A DNA stretch of 64,000 nucleotides, taken from the NCBI RefSeq assembly GCF_029603155.1, contig NZ_JAPMUA010000002.1:1-64000 (forward strand), in the 5' to 3' direction. The DNA is from Galbibacter pacificus. GTDB taxonomy: Bacteria > Bacteroidota > Bacteroidia > Flavobacteriales > Flavobacteriaceae. Positions within the stretch are counted from its first letter, which is position 1; every line of letters begins with the position of its first letter. A model generated the notes under the pieces. It searched no databases, was not told the origin of the DNA, and was given only the letters and a program-made list of their open reading frames with translations. Positions 8,760 through 17,579 of this stretch are shown here, one piece after another. The translations under genes and the position numbers were made by a program.

Positions 8760-11132
8760 CTAAAATTTAAAATTATAAGTAATTGACGGGACAATGCCAA
8801 AAATGGAAAGTTTTACAGCTTCATTTCGTTGTTCTTCCATATTCTCCCTGAAGGTAATAGAAGCGGCATTCTTTCTGTTATAAACATTATAGATGCTAAA
8901 AACCCATTCGCCTTGCCATTTTTTATTTGTTTTAGGCTTGGGTATGTACGTGGCCGATAGATCTAAGCGGTTGTAAAAGGGAAGCCTATTGTTGTTTCTT
9001 GGGCCGTAACTGGGTATGTTTATCCCTTCGTATTCATACTGTCCGTAAGGAAAAGTAGCGGGTCTTCCGGTCTGGAAAATAAAATTGGCTCCAAAACTCC
9101 ATTTATTGGTAAGCATATAAGATCCAGTAACCGATATGTCGTGGGTTTTATCATAAGGAGTAAAATACCAATCGCCATTGTTAATACCGGGTTCTGTACT
9201 GTTTCTTCCGGGGGTTCGCTGTTTAGATTCAGATAGTGTATAGGCAAGCCAGCCTTGAAGCCTGCCAAGATTTTTTTTAAGTAAGACCTCTATTCCGTAG
9301 GCTTTTGCTTCACCGTTTAAAATAACCTGTTCAATGGCATTGTTGGCAATAAGATCGGCCCCATCGATATAATCAATCCTATTTTTAATTTTTTTATAAA
9401 ACGCTTCGGTTTCCAAAGAGTATGCATTGTTGTTGATATCCTTGAAATATCCAATAGCAACCTGATCCAATATTTGAGGCTTGATAAAGGGACCGCTGGG
9501 TGCCCATACATCCAGCGGGGTAGGAGAGCTGGTATTTGAAATGAGATGTAGATATTGTGTCATCCGGTTGTAACTTGCTTTAACCGATTGCGAATCGTCT
9601 ATGGCATAAGATACCGCAAGCCTGGGTTCAAGGTTGTTAAATGCAGCAATGGATGTACTTTTACTTTTGCTAATGGTATCTATTGGCGTTGCTTTTTCAT
9701 ATATCCCGAGGTCTTGGTTATATGTTACCGGATTGTTGTTTTCATATACATTAATTTCGCTTTGCCCCAACCTGTCGAATCTGCTGAACCTTATTCCGTA
9801 TTCAACAGAAAGTTTTTCCGTAATATTTTGTTCAATATCTATGTAAGCGGCAGCCTCATTGGCATATTTATCTACCAATTTAAAATAGTTGACCCCAGAG
9901 TTTTCTCCTTCCGGTTCTATTTCCCCGGGATTGAACTTGTAATAGATATTATTAACCCCGTAATGCAATTTAAGGGTATTGGATAAGTAATGTTTAAGAT
10001 CGTATTTAAAGTTGAAGTTTTTAATGCCGCTATTCCAGTTGAAGCCAACAAAATCCAAACTGAGCCCATAATAGTAATCACTATATATTAAAGATAGGTT
10101 TGAAAACAGCTTATCTGAAAATAAATGGTTCCACCTTACATTTGCCACCGCGTTTCCATAAACGTTGTTAAAACTGTCGCTAATATTAAAAACGTCCCGA
10201 CCAAAATAACCCGAGAGGTACAAACTGTTGTTGTCATTAAATTTGTATGAAAGCTTGGTATTGAGATCGTAAAAATAAGCAGAATTTTCATTGTTGGTAA
10301 GTTTTAGGAAAAGATGAGCATACGAGCTTCTCCCACCAATTAAAAAAGAGCCTTTGTCTTTTACTATGGGGCCTTCTGCCAAAAGACGGCTGGCAACCAC
10401 GCCGATACCGCCCGTCATATGAAAATCTTTACTGTTCCCGTCCTTTTGATAAATATCCAGTACCGATGATACCCTGCCGCCATACCTTGAGGGGATTCCG
10501 CCTTTATACAGCTTTATGTTTTTTATGGCATCGGGGTTAAAAACGGAAAAAAAGCCAAATAAATGATCTGAATTAAAAATAATGGCCTCGTCCAAGAGGA
10601 TTAAATTTTGGTCGGCGGCGCCACCGCGCACATTAAACCCGGAAGCTGCTTCACCGGCATTGCTGACCCCGGGGAGCAATAAAATAGATTTTATAACATC
10701 GGCTTCCCCAAGAACGGCCGGGATTTTTTTTATGGTGGCCGTTGTAAGCGTGTTTACGCTCATTTGCGGTTCTTTAATGCTAATTTTTTCGATGTCCTCT
10801 TCAATAACAACCTCATCAAGTTCTTCGGCATCGTTCATGAGGTAAAAGTCCTTTTTTACATCATCATTAATGGCTATGGTTTCCACTATATTCTTGAAAC
10901 CTAAATAACTTACCTGCACTTTGTAGGTTCCGGGAGGAATGGTTATAGAATAAAAACCATAAGCGTTTGTAGATGTTCCTACGTTTAGTTCCGGGATAAT
11001 GATATTTACCCCAAGAAGGGTTTCGTTGCTGGATGCTTCGGCAATGGTCCCGCTCAGCGTTACTTTTTCCTGGGCGTATGCCGATGCAATTCCGAATAAA
11101 AAGAAAAGGCAAATTTTTATGTGGTTGGTCAT
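8760..11132 (-). CDS. TonB-dependent outer-membrane receptor with CarboxypepD_reg-like N-domain
   Basis: 790 aa. The signal peptide ends at SAYAQ (residues 17-21). Residues ~22-105 are a carboxypeptidase-regulatory-like beta sandwich (GTIAEASSNETLLGVNIIIP, ending SYLGFK). Residues ~120-225 form the plug (LLLPGVSNAGEAASGFNVRGG, then GGIPSRYGGRVSSVLDI), followed by a 22-strand-type barrel rich in aromatic residues and ending in phenylalanine (TYNFKF). The length is shorter than SusC (~1000 aa) and matches the class paired with DUF4249 lipoproteins. The ligand is unknown; no sugar or metal enzymes flank it. Confidence 0.92.
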   Translation of the reverse strand: MTNHIKICLFFLFGIASAYAQEKVTLSGTIAEASSNETLLGVNIIIPELNVGTSTNAYGFYSITIPPGTYKVQVSYLGFKNIVETIAINDDVKKDFYLMNDAEELDEVVIEEDIEKISIKEPQMSVNTLTTATIKKIPAVLGEADVIKSILLLPGVSNAGEAASGFNVRGGAADQNLILLDEAIIFNSDHLFGFFSVFNPDAIKNIKLYKGGIPSRYGGRVSSVLDIYQKDGNSKDFHMTGGIGVVASRLLAEGPIVKDKGSFLIGGRSSYAHLFLKLTNNENSAYFYDLNTKLSYKFNDNNSLYLSGYFGRDVFNISDSFNNVYGNAVANVRWNHLFSDKLFSNLSLIYSDYYYGLSLDFVGFNWNSGIKNFNFKYDLKHYLSNTLKLHYGVNNIYYKFNPGEIEPEGENSGVNYFKLVDKYANEAAAYIDIEQNITEKLSVEYGIRFSRFDRLGQSEINVYENNNPVTYNQDLGIYEKATPIDTISKSKSTSIAAFNNLEPRLAVSYAIDDSQSVKASYNRMTQYLHLISNTSSPTPLDVWAPSGPFIKPQILDQVAIGYFKDINNNAYSLETEAFYKKIKNRIDYIDGADLIANNAIEQVILNGEAKAYGIEVLLKKNLGRLQGWLAYTLSESKQRTPGRNSTEPGINNGDWYFTPYDKTHDISVTGSYMLTNKWSFGANFIFQTGRPATFPYGQYEYEGINIPSYGPRNNNRLPFYNRLDLSATYIPKPKTNKKWQGEWVFSIYNVYNRKNAASITFRENMEEQRNEAVKLSIFGIVPSITYNFKF

Positions 11133-11265
11133 TCTTTTTCTTTTGGTATTAAAAATAGGACGAATAAAGAAGAAACGATAAGAATTTCACACTATTATAA
11201 CAAAACTCAATAATATTTTCTCAGTTAAAGGCATTTATATTCATATAAAATTGAAAACATCTCAT

Positions 11266-11345
11266 AACGATTTATTAAAAAAACAAGCTTTACATCTCAC
11301 TATCCAAAAGCATTTTGAAAAAGTTAGAATAATCGAGTTCAGGTT
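11266..11345 (+). repeat. Truncated second copy of the MITE-like repeat at 32.6-32.8 kb
   Basis: From ATTTATTAAAAAAA onward this stretch aligns with 32746-32820: both contain CATCTCACTATC, AAAAGC(A/G)TTTTGA and the end (A/G)TTCAGGTTA, with scattered substitutions. The left half with its opposite terminal inverted repeat is not recognisable here, so this looks like a decayed or truncated copy. It lies between the TonB receptor promoter region and the icd terminator. Confidence 0.7.
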
Positions 11346-11349
11346 AAAA

Positions 11350-11377
11350 AGAAAAGGCCCTCAAAAAGAAGGCCTTA
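11350..11377 (-). terminator. Terminator of icd
   Basis: On the minus strand AAGGCC and GGCC(C)TT arms (11371-11376 and 11355-11361) form a short stem, followed by TTTTCTTTTT. It lies 28 bases past the icd stop codon. Confidence 0.75.
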
Positions 11378-11404
11378 TATGTACAATATTAAGATGCTAT
11401 GTTA

Positions 11405-13630
11405 TTAAATTTTATCCAATATGCCATTAAATATAGCACTTGGGCGCATTGCCTTTCTTATTTTTTCAATATTAGGAAGGTAATAACCACCAATGTCTAC
11501 AGGTTTTCCCTGTGCATTGTTAAGTTCTTCAACAATAGCGGTTTCTTTTTCCGTAAGTTCTTTTGCTATTGGAGAAAAAACATTTTTAAGGTCTTTATCT
11601 TCCTTTTGGGTGGCCAATGCCTGCGCCCAGTATAAGCCCAGATAAAAATGGCTTCCCCTTGTGTCGAGTTCACCTACAATCCTTGAGGGCGATCTATCGT
11701 TTTCCAAGAATTTTCCAGTAGCATCATCAAGCGTGTTGGCAAGCACAATGGCCTTGTTGTTGTTGTTTACGTTTCCATAATGTTCTAAGGAAACAGCCAG
11801 TGCCAAAAATTCTCCTAAAGAATCCCAACGTAAATGGCCTTCTTCCAAAAACTGTTGAACATGTTTTGGGGCAGAGCCGCCGGCACCGGTCTCAAAAAGA
11901 CCGCCACCGTTCATTAAAGGCACGATGGAAAGCATTTTTGCACTGGTTCCTACTTCTAGGATAGGGAAGAGGTCTGTTAGGTAATCCCTTAACACGTTAC
12001 CCGTAACCGAAATGGTGTCTTTTCCATCTTTAATCCTATCCAACGTAAAATAGGTTGCTTCTTCAGGCGACATGATTCTAATGTCCAAACCTGAAGTATC
12101 ATGGTCTTTTAAATAAAGATTTACTTTTTTTATCAGTTCCGCATCATGGGCCCTGTTTTTGTCCAGCCAAAAAACGGCAGGGGTGTTTGTTTCCCTTGCC
12201 CTGTTTACAGCAAGTTTTACCCAATCCTGAACAGGGAGATCCTTTACCTGGCACATTCTCCAGATATCACCTTCTTCTACTTGGTGTTCAATAATAACAT
12301 TTCCGTTTGCATCCAGCACTTGAACAACACCATCTCTTGCAATTTCAAATGTTTTATCGTGCGATCCGTACTCTTCTGCTTTTTGAGCCATTAAGCCTAC
12401 ATTGGGAACGGTACCCATGGTAGTGGGGTCAAAAGCTCCGTGTTCTTTGCAAAAATCTATTGTTGCCTGGTAAATACTGGAATAGCTGCTGTCCGGAATA
12501 ATGGCTTTGGTGTCCTGGCTTTTGCCTTGAGCATTCCACATCTGACCGGAGTTGCGAATCATGGCAGGCATCGAGGCATCAATAATAATGTCGCTTGGAA
12601 CATGTAAGTTGGTAATCCCCTTATCAGAATTTACCATTGCCAAATCTGGTTGTTCGGCTAATATTTTGTTAATGGTAGCTTTTACTTCTTTTTTCTCGGT
12701 ATCGGGTAAAGTTTCTATTTTTTCAAGAAGGTCTCCCAAACCGTTGTTCTCTTCAACATTTATTTTTTTCAGAAGGGCACCATGCTTTTCAAATAGCTCC
12801 TTAAAAAATACCTTTACGGTGTGCCCAAAGATAATAGGGTCTGAAACCTTCATCATGGTAGCCTTTAAATGGACCGAAAACAATACATCTTTTTCCTTGG
12901 CATCTTTTACTTGTTCTTCCAGAAAATCTACCAATGCTTTCCTGCTCATTACGGTAGCATCTATAATTTCGCCGTCCAACAACTTTATTTGTTCTTTAAG
13001 AATGCTTTTATTGTTGTTGTTATCTACAAACTGAATCTTTATGCTTTGCGCATTAGGTATGGTCAACGATTTTTCGTTGGAACGAAAATCGCCACTTTCC
13101 ATGGTCGCTACATGCGATTTGGAACTTGAGGTCCATGCACCCATGCTGTGCGGGTTTTTCTTGGCGTAATTTTTAACCGCTTTTGGCGCTCTCCTGTCAG
13201 AATTACCTTCTCTTAACACCGGATTTACGGCGCTTCCCTTTACACTGTCGAACCGAGCTTTAATCTCTTTTTCTTTGTCGTTTTTAGGTTCGTGCGGGTA
13301 ATTAGGAATATTAAACCCTTTTGTCTGTAACTCTTCAATGGCGTCTTCAAGTTGCGGGATAGAGGCACTGATATTGGGAAGTTTAATAATATTGGCTTCC
13401 GGGGTTTTTGCAATTTCCCCTAATTCCAACAAATCGTCGGGAACTTTTTGGTTTTCTGAAAGCATATCAGAAAAAATAGCCAAAATCCTAGCGGCAAGTG
13501 ATATATCTTTTGTTTCTATATCGATATTTGATGTTGCAGTAAATGCTTTAACAATCGAAAGCCATGAATAAGTAGCTAATGCTGGCGCTTCGTCTGTTTT
13601 GGTATAAAGAATTTTTGGTGTTTGTGACAT
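11405..13630 (-). CDS. icd: NADP-dependent isocitrate dehydrogenase, monomeric type
   Basis: 741 aa, the length of the monomeric (type II) isocitrate dehydrogenases (~740 aa), not the ~415-aa dimeric type. The N-terminus (YTKTDEAPALATYSWLSIV) and the substrate-binding block REGNSDRRAP are characteristic, as is ETGAGGSAPKH near residue 590. The enzyme converts isocitrate to 2-oxoglutarate with NADP in the TCA cycle. It is a single-gene unit: a promoter of the Bacteroidota type is visible at 13664-13695 and a terminator follows the gene. Confidence 0.96.
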   Translation of the reverse strand: MSQTPKILYTKTDEAPALATYSWLSIVKAFTATSNIDIETKDISLAARILAIFSDMLSENQKVPDDLLELGEIAKTPEANIIKLPNISASIPQLEDAIEELQTKGFNIPNYPHEPKNDKEKEIKARFDSVKGSAVNPVLREGNSDRRAPKAVKNYAKKNPHSMGAWTSSSKSHVATMESGDFRSNEKSLTIPNAQSIKIQFVDNNNNKSILKEQIKLLDGEIIDATVMSRKALVDFLEEQVKDAKEKDVLFSVHLKATMMKVSDPIIFGHTVKVFFKELFEKHGALLKKINVEENNGLGDLLEKIETLPDTEKKEVKATINKILAEQPDLAMVNSDKGITNLHVPSDIIIDASMPAMIRNSGQMWNAQGKSQDTKAIIPDSSYSSIYQATIDFCKEHGAFDPTTMGTVPNVGLMAQKAEEYGSHDKTFEIARDGVVQVLDANGNVIIEHQVEEGDIWRMCQVKDLPVQDWVKLAVNRARETNTPAVFWLDKNRAHDAELIKKVNLYLKDHDTSGLDIRIMSPEEATYFTLDRIKDGKDTISVTGNVLRDYLTDLFPILEVGTSAKMLSIVPLMNGGGLFETGAGGSAPKHVQQFLEEGHLRWDSLGEFLALAVSLEHYGNVNNNNKAIVLANTLDDATGKFLENDRSPSRIVGELDTRGSHFYLGLYWAQALATQKEDKDLKNVFSPIAKELTEKETAIVEELNNAQGKPVDIGGYYLPNIEKIRKAMRPSAIFNGILDKI

Positions 13631-13663
13631 TTATTTGAAGAACTAATTTTAAATTAAACTTGG

Positions 13664-13695
13664 CAAATATACAATTTAAAACATTTTTTATGCAA
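13664..13695 (-). promoter_or_regulatory. Predicted promoter of icd
   Basis: On the minus strand TTG (13695-13693) and TATATTTG (13671-13664) match the Bacteroidota -33/-7 consensus (TTTG, TAnnTTTG) with 21 bases between. The start codon lies 33 bases downstream. Confidence 0.65.
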
Positions 13696-13732
13696 TAGAA
13701 AGCTAACCAATTAGATAAAATTAGTGATAAAA

Positions 13733-14081
13733 CAAAAGCCATGTCAATACAATGTATGTTTTGACATGGCTTTCTTAGAAATAGTTTCTTATGTGATTAT
13801 GTAGATTCATTTTGAATTTTCCATAATTTATAATATTCCTATTTCTATTGAAACATCTTCAAGTTTTCTCAACAATGTAATCAAGACCTAACCCAGATGC
13901 TTCATTGTTGTTTTCTCATCCTACTTAAGCTTAAAACCTTTGTTTCAACTTTTTCGGCACTGATTTAGCATTTTTACGTGCTAAATTCAAACTTTCTGTC
14001 GGTAGTGAGGTCGTAAGACCTTTATCCTTGAGACACTTTAAAAACAACTATTTTTAAGAACATATAATATTCCTTAAAACA
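13733..14081 (-). ncRNA. Candidate structured non-coding RNA, about 350 nt, between rplS and icd
   Basis: The 600 bases between rplS and icd contain no plausible gene but do hold a complete minus-strand transcription unit: a good promoter (14088-14119) and a strong terminator (13735-13773), separate from the rplS terminator at 14183-14209. The enclosed RNA can fold. Its ends pair perfectly over eight bases (14046-14053 with 13779-13786). Inside, ATTTAGCA/TGCTAAAT (13962-13986), AGGTC/GACCT around 14008-14021 and CAACAATG/CATTGTTG (13870-13909) form hairpins. I see no tmRNA, RNase P or SRP RNA signature. Closing of the ends by a long-range stem recalls 6S RNA, which is the main alternative identity, but I cannot confirm it. 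Confidence 0.5.
13735..13773 (-). terminator. Terminator of the candidate ncRNA
   Basis: AAAGCCATGTCA (13735-13746) and TGACATGGCTTT (13762-13773) form a perfect 12-bp stem. On the minus strand it is followed by a T-rich tail (TTTTGTTTTAT). It cannot serve rplS, which has its own terminator upstream, and it precedes the icd promoter. Confidence 0.75.
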
Positions 14082-14087
14082 TTATTG

Positions 14088-14119
14088 TAAATATAGCACA
14101 AAAAGCGAATAGGTTGCAA
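14088..14119 (-). promoter_or_regulatory. Predicted promoter of the candidate ncRNA
   Basis: Minus-strand TTG (14119-14117) and TATATTTA (14095-14088) separated by 21 bases, the same geometry as the icd promoter. Predicted transcription start near 14081. Confidence 0.55.
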
Positions 14120-14182
14120 TTTTTTAACTTTTTATTAATCAACAAGATACAAACAGGGGTTATTAACAATTGTTAATAAAAA

Positions 14183-14209
14183 AAGTCACGCTTTTGGCGT
14201 GACTTTGAA
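14183..14209 (-). terminator. Terminator of rplS
   Basis: AAGTCACGC and GCGTGACTT form a 9-bp stem with a TTTTG/CAAAA loop. On the minus strand seven T residues follow. It lies about 20 bases past the rplS stop codon. Confidence 0.9.
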
Positions 14210-14227
14210 ATTCTATTTTGAATAGGG

Positions 14228-14578
14228 TTATGATCTAACCTCTTTAATTCTAGCTTTTTTACCGGTAAGACCTCTAAAGTAGAAGATACGTGCTCTACGT
14301 ACTTTACCTCTTTTATTGATCTCTATTTTTTGAAGTGCCGGCATGTTGACAGGGAAAATTCTTTCTACGCCTACGGTACCAGACATTTTTCTAATGGTAA
14401 AGGTTTCTGAAGCGCCAGCGCCCCTTCTTTGTATAACTACGCCCCTAAAGAACTGTGTACGTGTTTTTTCGCCTTCTTTAATTTCGTAGTAAACCGTAAT
14501 GGTATCCCCTGCTGAAAATTGAGGAAAATCCTTTTTTTCTATAAATTCGTCTTGTACAAATTTTACTAAAGCTTCCAT
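14228..14578 (-). CDS. rplS: 50S ribosomal protein L19
   Basis: 116 aa, the normal L19 length. The conserved segments FSAGDTITVYYEIKEG, RTQFFRGVVIQRRG, RKMSGTVGVERIFP and KRGKVRRARIFYFRGLTGK are all present. L19 sits at the 30S-50S interface of the ribosome. In most bacteria rplS directly follows trmD; here trmD is 2.3 kb upstream, with a DUF1801 gene, a beta-lactamase-like gene and two repeat arrays between them. A strong terminator follows. Confidence 0.98.
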   Translation of the reverse strand: MEALVKFVQDEFIEKKDFPQFSAGDTITVYYEIKEGEKTRTQFFRGVVIQRRGAGASETFTIRKMSGTVGVERIFPVNMPALQKIEINKRGKVRRARIFYFRGLTGKKARIKEVRS

Positions 14579-14778
14579 CGTGCTATGTTTATAAAAGTTG
14601 ATTCAAACTAACGTTCACGATTATCGTCAGAGGTTAATCTGAAATTGGATGCAAAATTAATTATTATTCCTTAAAAAACAATCTTTTATGATTAATTTTT
14701 TATAGCTATTCTCTATAAATGGTTTATGCAGCCGGATACTGAGCATATTATAAGTGTTAATTGGGCGGTTGTAATTGT

Positions 14779-15113
14779 TGGTGAAAAGAAAAAGGGAATT
14801 AGTTATTTGTTAATGGTTAATTGTTGAACTTATGAACCTTTGCAACTTTGCACCTCTGGATTCTCAACAACATAGCATCGTAACAGTATAATAACCTTAA
14901 ACTCTGAACTTGAAAACTTCCTTTTCTCATTACTTTATGCGACTTCTCCTTCGTCGAAGTGACCGGAACTTTGCTCGTTGATTGTTGTTAGATGAACTTT
15001 GAACCTTTGAAACTCTAGACTCTTAACAGTTCAATTAATGCGAATAATGACATAGCTACGTAACAACATAACAACGTAGTACTATAGCATAACAATGAAC
15101 CTAAAACCTAACA
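14779..15113 (+). repeat. Mosaic intergenic repeat array, copy 1
   Basis: This gene-free stretch is built from short degenerate motifs shared with four other arrays in the window: GTTATTTGTTAATGGTTAAT (14802-14821), runs such as CCTTTGCAACTTTGCACC (14837-14854), and CAACATAGCATCGTAACAG (14868-14886). It also holds a segment around GCGACTTCTCC and CGTCGAAGTGAC (14940-14962) shared with copy 2, and CTTTGCTCGTTGAT..GTTGTTAGAT (14970-14993) shared with copy 5. Direction is given by copies reading this way on the + strand. No open reading frame, tRNA or hairpin terminator explains it. Confidence 0.8.
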
Positions 15114-15152
15114 AACTATTTAATAGGTAAAACAATGCTTGCAATAAGCTTT

Positions 15153-15581
15153 TTATATTCCCAATGTTATTTGTTTTTTCACTTTATGATACCTTAAAGA
15201 AGCTTTTATACATTCCTTTAATTCCATTCTAGGGATTTTCTGATTTAGTTGAAAAACTATTGCCCGCTTCCCTTCAAATTGGAATTTTTTGTCAAAAACA
15301 AACCTGAACGTATCTACTAATCTACTCGTGCATTGAAAATACATAGCATACTGGTCGGGTGTTTTATTTTTCCAATCTATTCGTAATGTACTATCGTCTT
15401 TGGTAACAAAACTTGGCTCTTCCCATTTCAAGGTTTCTTCCAAAACGATTACGTCATCCATTTCTTCTGCCGTTTCTATTATCAATTCTCTTAAATACTG
15501 CATTTTAGATCTAACAAAGTCGGGATAATGGGCAAAAACCTTTTCTACTTTTGGATCTGTTTTTAATTTCAACTTGGGCAT
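15153..15581 (-). CDS. DUF1801 (YdhG-like) protein
   Basis: 142 aa. The helical N-terminus (VFAHYPDFVRSKMQYLRELI), the central LKWEEPSFVTKDDSTLRIDW and the beta region YAMYFQCTSRLVDTFR match the DUF1801/YdhG family, small soluble alpha-beta proteins of unknown function. It is on the same strand as the beta-lactamase-like gene 72 bp upstream; a small inverted repeat (CTCGATT/AATCGAG, 15615-15635) lies between them without a T tail. The pair separates trmD from rplS. Confidence 0.8.
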   Translation of the reverse strand: MPKLKLKTDPKVEKVFAHYPDFVRSKMQYLRELIIETAEEMDDVIVLEETLKWEEPSFVTKDDSTLRIDWKNKTPDQYAMYFQCTSRLVDTFRFVFDKKFQFEGKRAIVFQLNQKIPRMELKECIKASLRYHKVKKQITLGI

Positions 15582-15653
15582 ATCATTTGTTTTTGCATAA
15601 TGTTCAAAGTTTAACTCGATTATCTAAAAATCGAGCTAATCTAGAAAGCTTCA

Positions 15654-16595
15654 TTAATTAGCTGCTCTTTTGCTGATTAACTTATAAACTTCGTCAGAAA
15701 CTTTTTTCATTTTCAAGGCCACTTCTTCTTCTTGTATCGGTGTAAAAAGTGCAATGATATATTTAATTTTCCCATCGTCTACAATGCCAACATCGTTTGT
15801 ATAAATGCTCCACCAGCCCGTTTTGTGGTAATACATGGCATTGTCCGGCAATCCCGCGGCAAGTTTACTTTTATCCAATTGCCCGCCGAGTAGTACTTTT
15901 AATTGCATGCTAACCCATGGGTTAACAAGTTGGTCGGTGTTTATTTTGTACATAAAGTCTGCTGCATGCAGGGCAGAGGTTTCTGTTCCCCTAATGGTAT
16001 CGTACCCGGGGTCTTCAAATTGCCTGCCTAAAAATTTACGGGTAACCTCGCTCCCGTGCCAATTGTAGGCATGCATGGTTTTGTTTATGTGTTTTCGGTT
16101 GGCAAGGTCGATTAAACAATTGGCAGCCGAATTATCGCTTCGGGTAATCATTAAGTCCAACAGGTATTTAACGGTAACGGTATCTCCATTTTTGAGCAAA
16201 GGGCGGGGGTCGTTGAATATTTCTTTTGCTGTGTCTACGTCGTTTGGTGACTTTATTACATAGGTTCCGTACAGCGAATAATCTTTATTGCTTACTTGTT
16301 TCAGGATTTCCATGGCAACATACATTTTGTAAACAGATGCCGGATAAATAAAATTGTCCATATTAACACCGCCAATTACAGGTTGTTTCCCGTTAAGGTC
16401 TATTACGGCAAATGATATTTTCTCCATTCCATCCTCGCCAGCATCATAACTGCCGTCCAGTCCGGCATTTGTTATAATTTTTTCAAGGGCGTCCGTAAAG
16501 CTTTTTTCTTGCTGATAATAAGCAGGAATTTTAACTTGTGCATGCAGCATAGGCACGATAATCAAAAATAAAAAGAAGGTGAACTTTAGTTTCAT
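15654..16595 (-). CDS. Class A beta-lactamase-like serine hydrolase, divergent
   Basis: 313 aa with a signal peptide ending near MLHAQ (residues 16-20). The class A motifs are S87-V-Y-K90 (SxxK), S153-D-N155 (SDN) and K258-T-G260 (KTG), in the correct order and spacing for the Beta-lactamase2 family. The omega-loop motif ExxLN is not visible; the equivalent region reads QFEDPGYDTIRGTETSA (residues 192-208), so the deacylating glutamate is absent or displaced (E194 or E205). It may be a slow penicillin-binding hydrolase or use a different substrate. Resistance should not be assumed from this sequence. It is flanked by repeat arrays. Confidence 0.85.
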   Translation of the reverse strand: MKLKFTFFLFLIIVPMLHAQVKIPAYYQQEKSFTDALEKIITNAGLDGSYDAGEDGMEKISFAVIDLNGKQPVIGGVNMDNFIYPASVYKMYVAMEILKQVSNKDYSLYGTYVIKSPNDVDTAKEIFNDPRPLLKNGDTVTVKYLLDLMITRSDNSAANCLIDLANRKHINKTMHAYNWHGSEVTRKFLGRQFEDPGYDTIRGTETSALHAADFMYKINTDQLVNPWVSMQLKVLLGGQLDKSKLAAGLPDNAMYYHKTGWWSIYTNDVGIVDDGKIKYIIALFTPIQEEEVALKMKKVSDEVYKLISKRAAN

Positions 16596-16663
16596 GAGGT
16601 TGATTTTTATGAATACCTAAAAATAGGAATAAAATATGAGTATAAACCTCAATAGGAAACAGG

Positions 16664-16862
16664 GGCTAGGGAAATTGTAAATGGTTAATTGTAGAGCTTT
16701 GCACCTCTAGACTATCAACTCTCAACAATCAACTAGAAAACCCTTTTCCTCATTAACTTATAAATAGTATGCGACTTCTCCTAGCGTCGAAGTGACTAGA
16801 ACCTAGAATCTATCAACTCTCAACAACATAGCATCATAACAGCGTAATACCCAATAACCATA
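16664..16862 (+). repeat. Mosaic intergenic repeat array, copy 2
   Basis: Shares with the other arrays the motifs AAATGGTTAATTGTA (16679-16693), CTTTGCACCTCTAGACT (16697-16713), CTATCAACTCTCAACAACAT (16810-16829) and AGCATCATAACAGCGTAA (16830-16847). The middle part CTCATTAACTTA..GCGACTTCTCC..CGTCGAAGTGAC (16749-16795) is found again only in copy 1. It lies between trmD and the beta-lactamase-like gene. Confidence 0.8.
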
Positions 16863-16879
16863 CAAAAGCACTTTTATTT

Positions 16880-17557
16880 TTATTCATCCAAAAGGTCCGG
16901 TCTTCTTTCTTTGGTACGTTTGTAGGCTTCTTCTTCCCGCCATTGTTCTATTTTAGGGAAATTTCCGCTTAATAAAATCTCCGGAACGGTATGCCCTTTG
17001 TAATCGGCTGGCCTTGTATAAACCGGGGGCGCCAGTAAATTATCCTGAAAGGAATCGGTCAGCGCCGAGGTTTCATCGTTTAAAACACCGGGAAGTAGCC
17101 TAATAATTGCATCGCACAACACGGCAGCACCAAGTTCTCCACCAGAAAGCACATAATCCCCAATAGAAATCTCCTTGGTTACAAATAAGTCCCTAACGCG
17201 TTGGTCGACCCCTTTGTAATGCCCGCACAATACAATTAAATTTCCTTTAAGGGAAAGTTCATTGGCTATTTTTTGGTTAAGTGTTTGTCCATCGGGAGTC
17301 ATATATATAATATCATCATATGTTCTCTCTGCCTTAAGTTCTGAAATGCACTTGTCTATCGGCTCTATCATCATGACCATTCCCGCACCACCGCCAAATT
17401 GGTAATCGTCTATTGTCTTGTAATTATTGGTAGCATAGTTTCTTAAATTATGAAAATGGATTTCTACATGCCCTTTTTCTATGGCCCTTTTTAAAATTGA
17501 GGCTTCAAACGGACTTTTAAGCAATTCGGGGAGTACGGTAATAATATCTATTCTCAT
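16880..17557 (-). CDS. trmD: tRNA (guanine-37-N1)-methyltransferase
   Basis: 225 aa, normal for TrmD. The trefoil-knot SPOUT motifs are visible: YQFGGGAGMVMMIEP, LCGHYKGVDQRV and ISIGDYVLSGGELGAAVL, with PPVYTRPADYKGHTVPE near the C-terminus. TrmD methylates G37 of tRNAs reading CNN codons and prevents +1 frameshifting; it is essential in most bacteria. It starts 22 bp after the DUF748-like gene on the same strand, suggesting co-transcription. The usual downstream partner rplS has been moved 2.3 kb away. Confidence 0.98.
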   Translation of the reverse strand: MRIDIITVLPELLKSPFEASILKRAIEKGHVEIHFHNLRNYATNNYKTIDDYQFGGGAGMVMMIEPIDKCISELKAERTYDDIIYMTPDGQTLNQKIANELSLKGNLIVLCGHYKGVDQRVRDLFVTKEISIGDYVLSGGELGAAVLCDAIIRLLPGVLNDETSALTDSFQDNLLAPPVYTRPADYKGHTVPEILLSGNFPKIEQWREEEAYKRTKERRPDLLDE

Positions 17558-17579
17558 GGTTATGTGTTGAGTGAAAGTG

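Noticed and set aside
15615..15635. Inverted repeat CTCGATT/AATCGAG between the beta-lactamase-like and DUF1801 genes
   Set aside because: No T tract follows on the minus strand, so not a convincing terminator; possible operator, but nothing else supports it.
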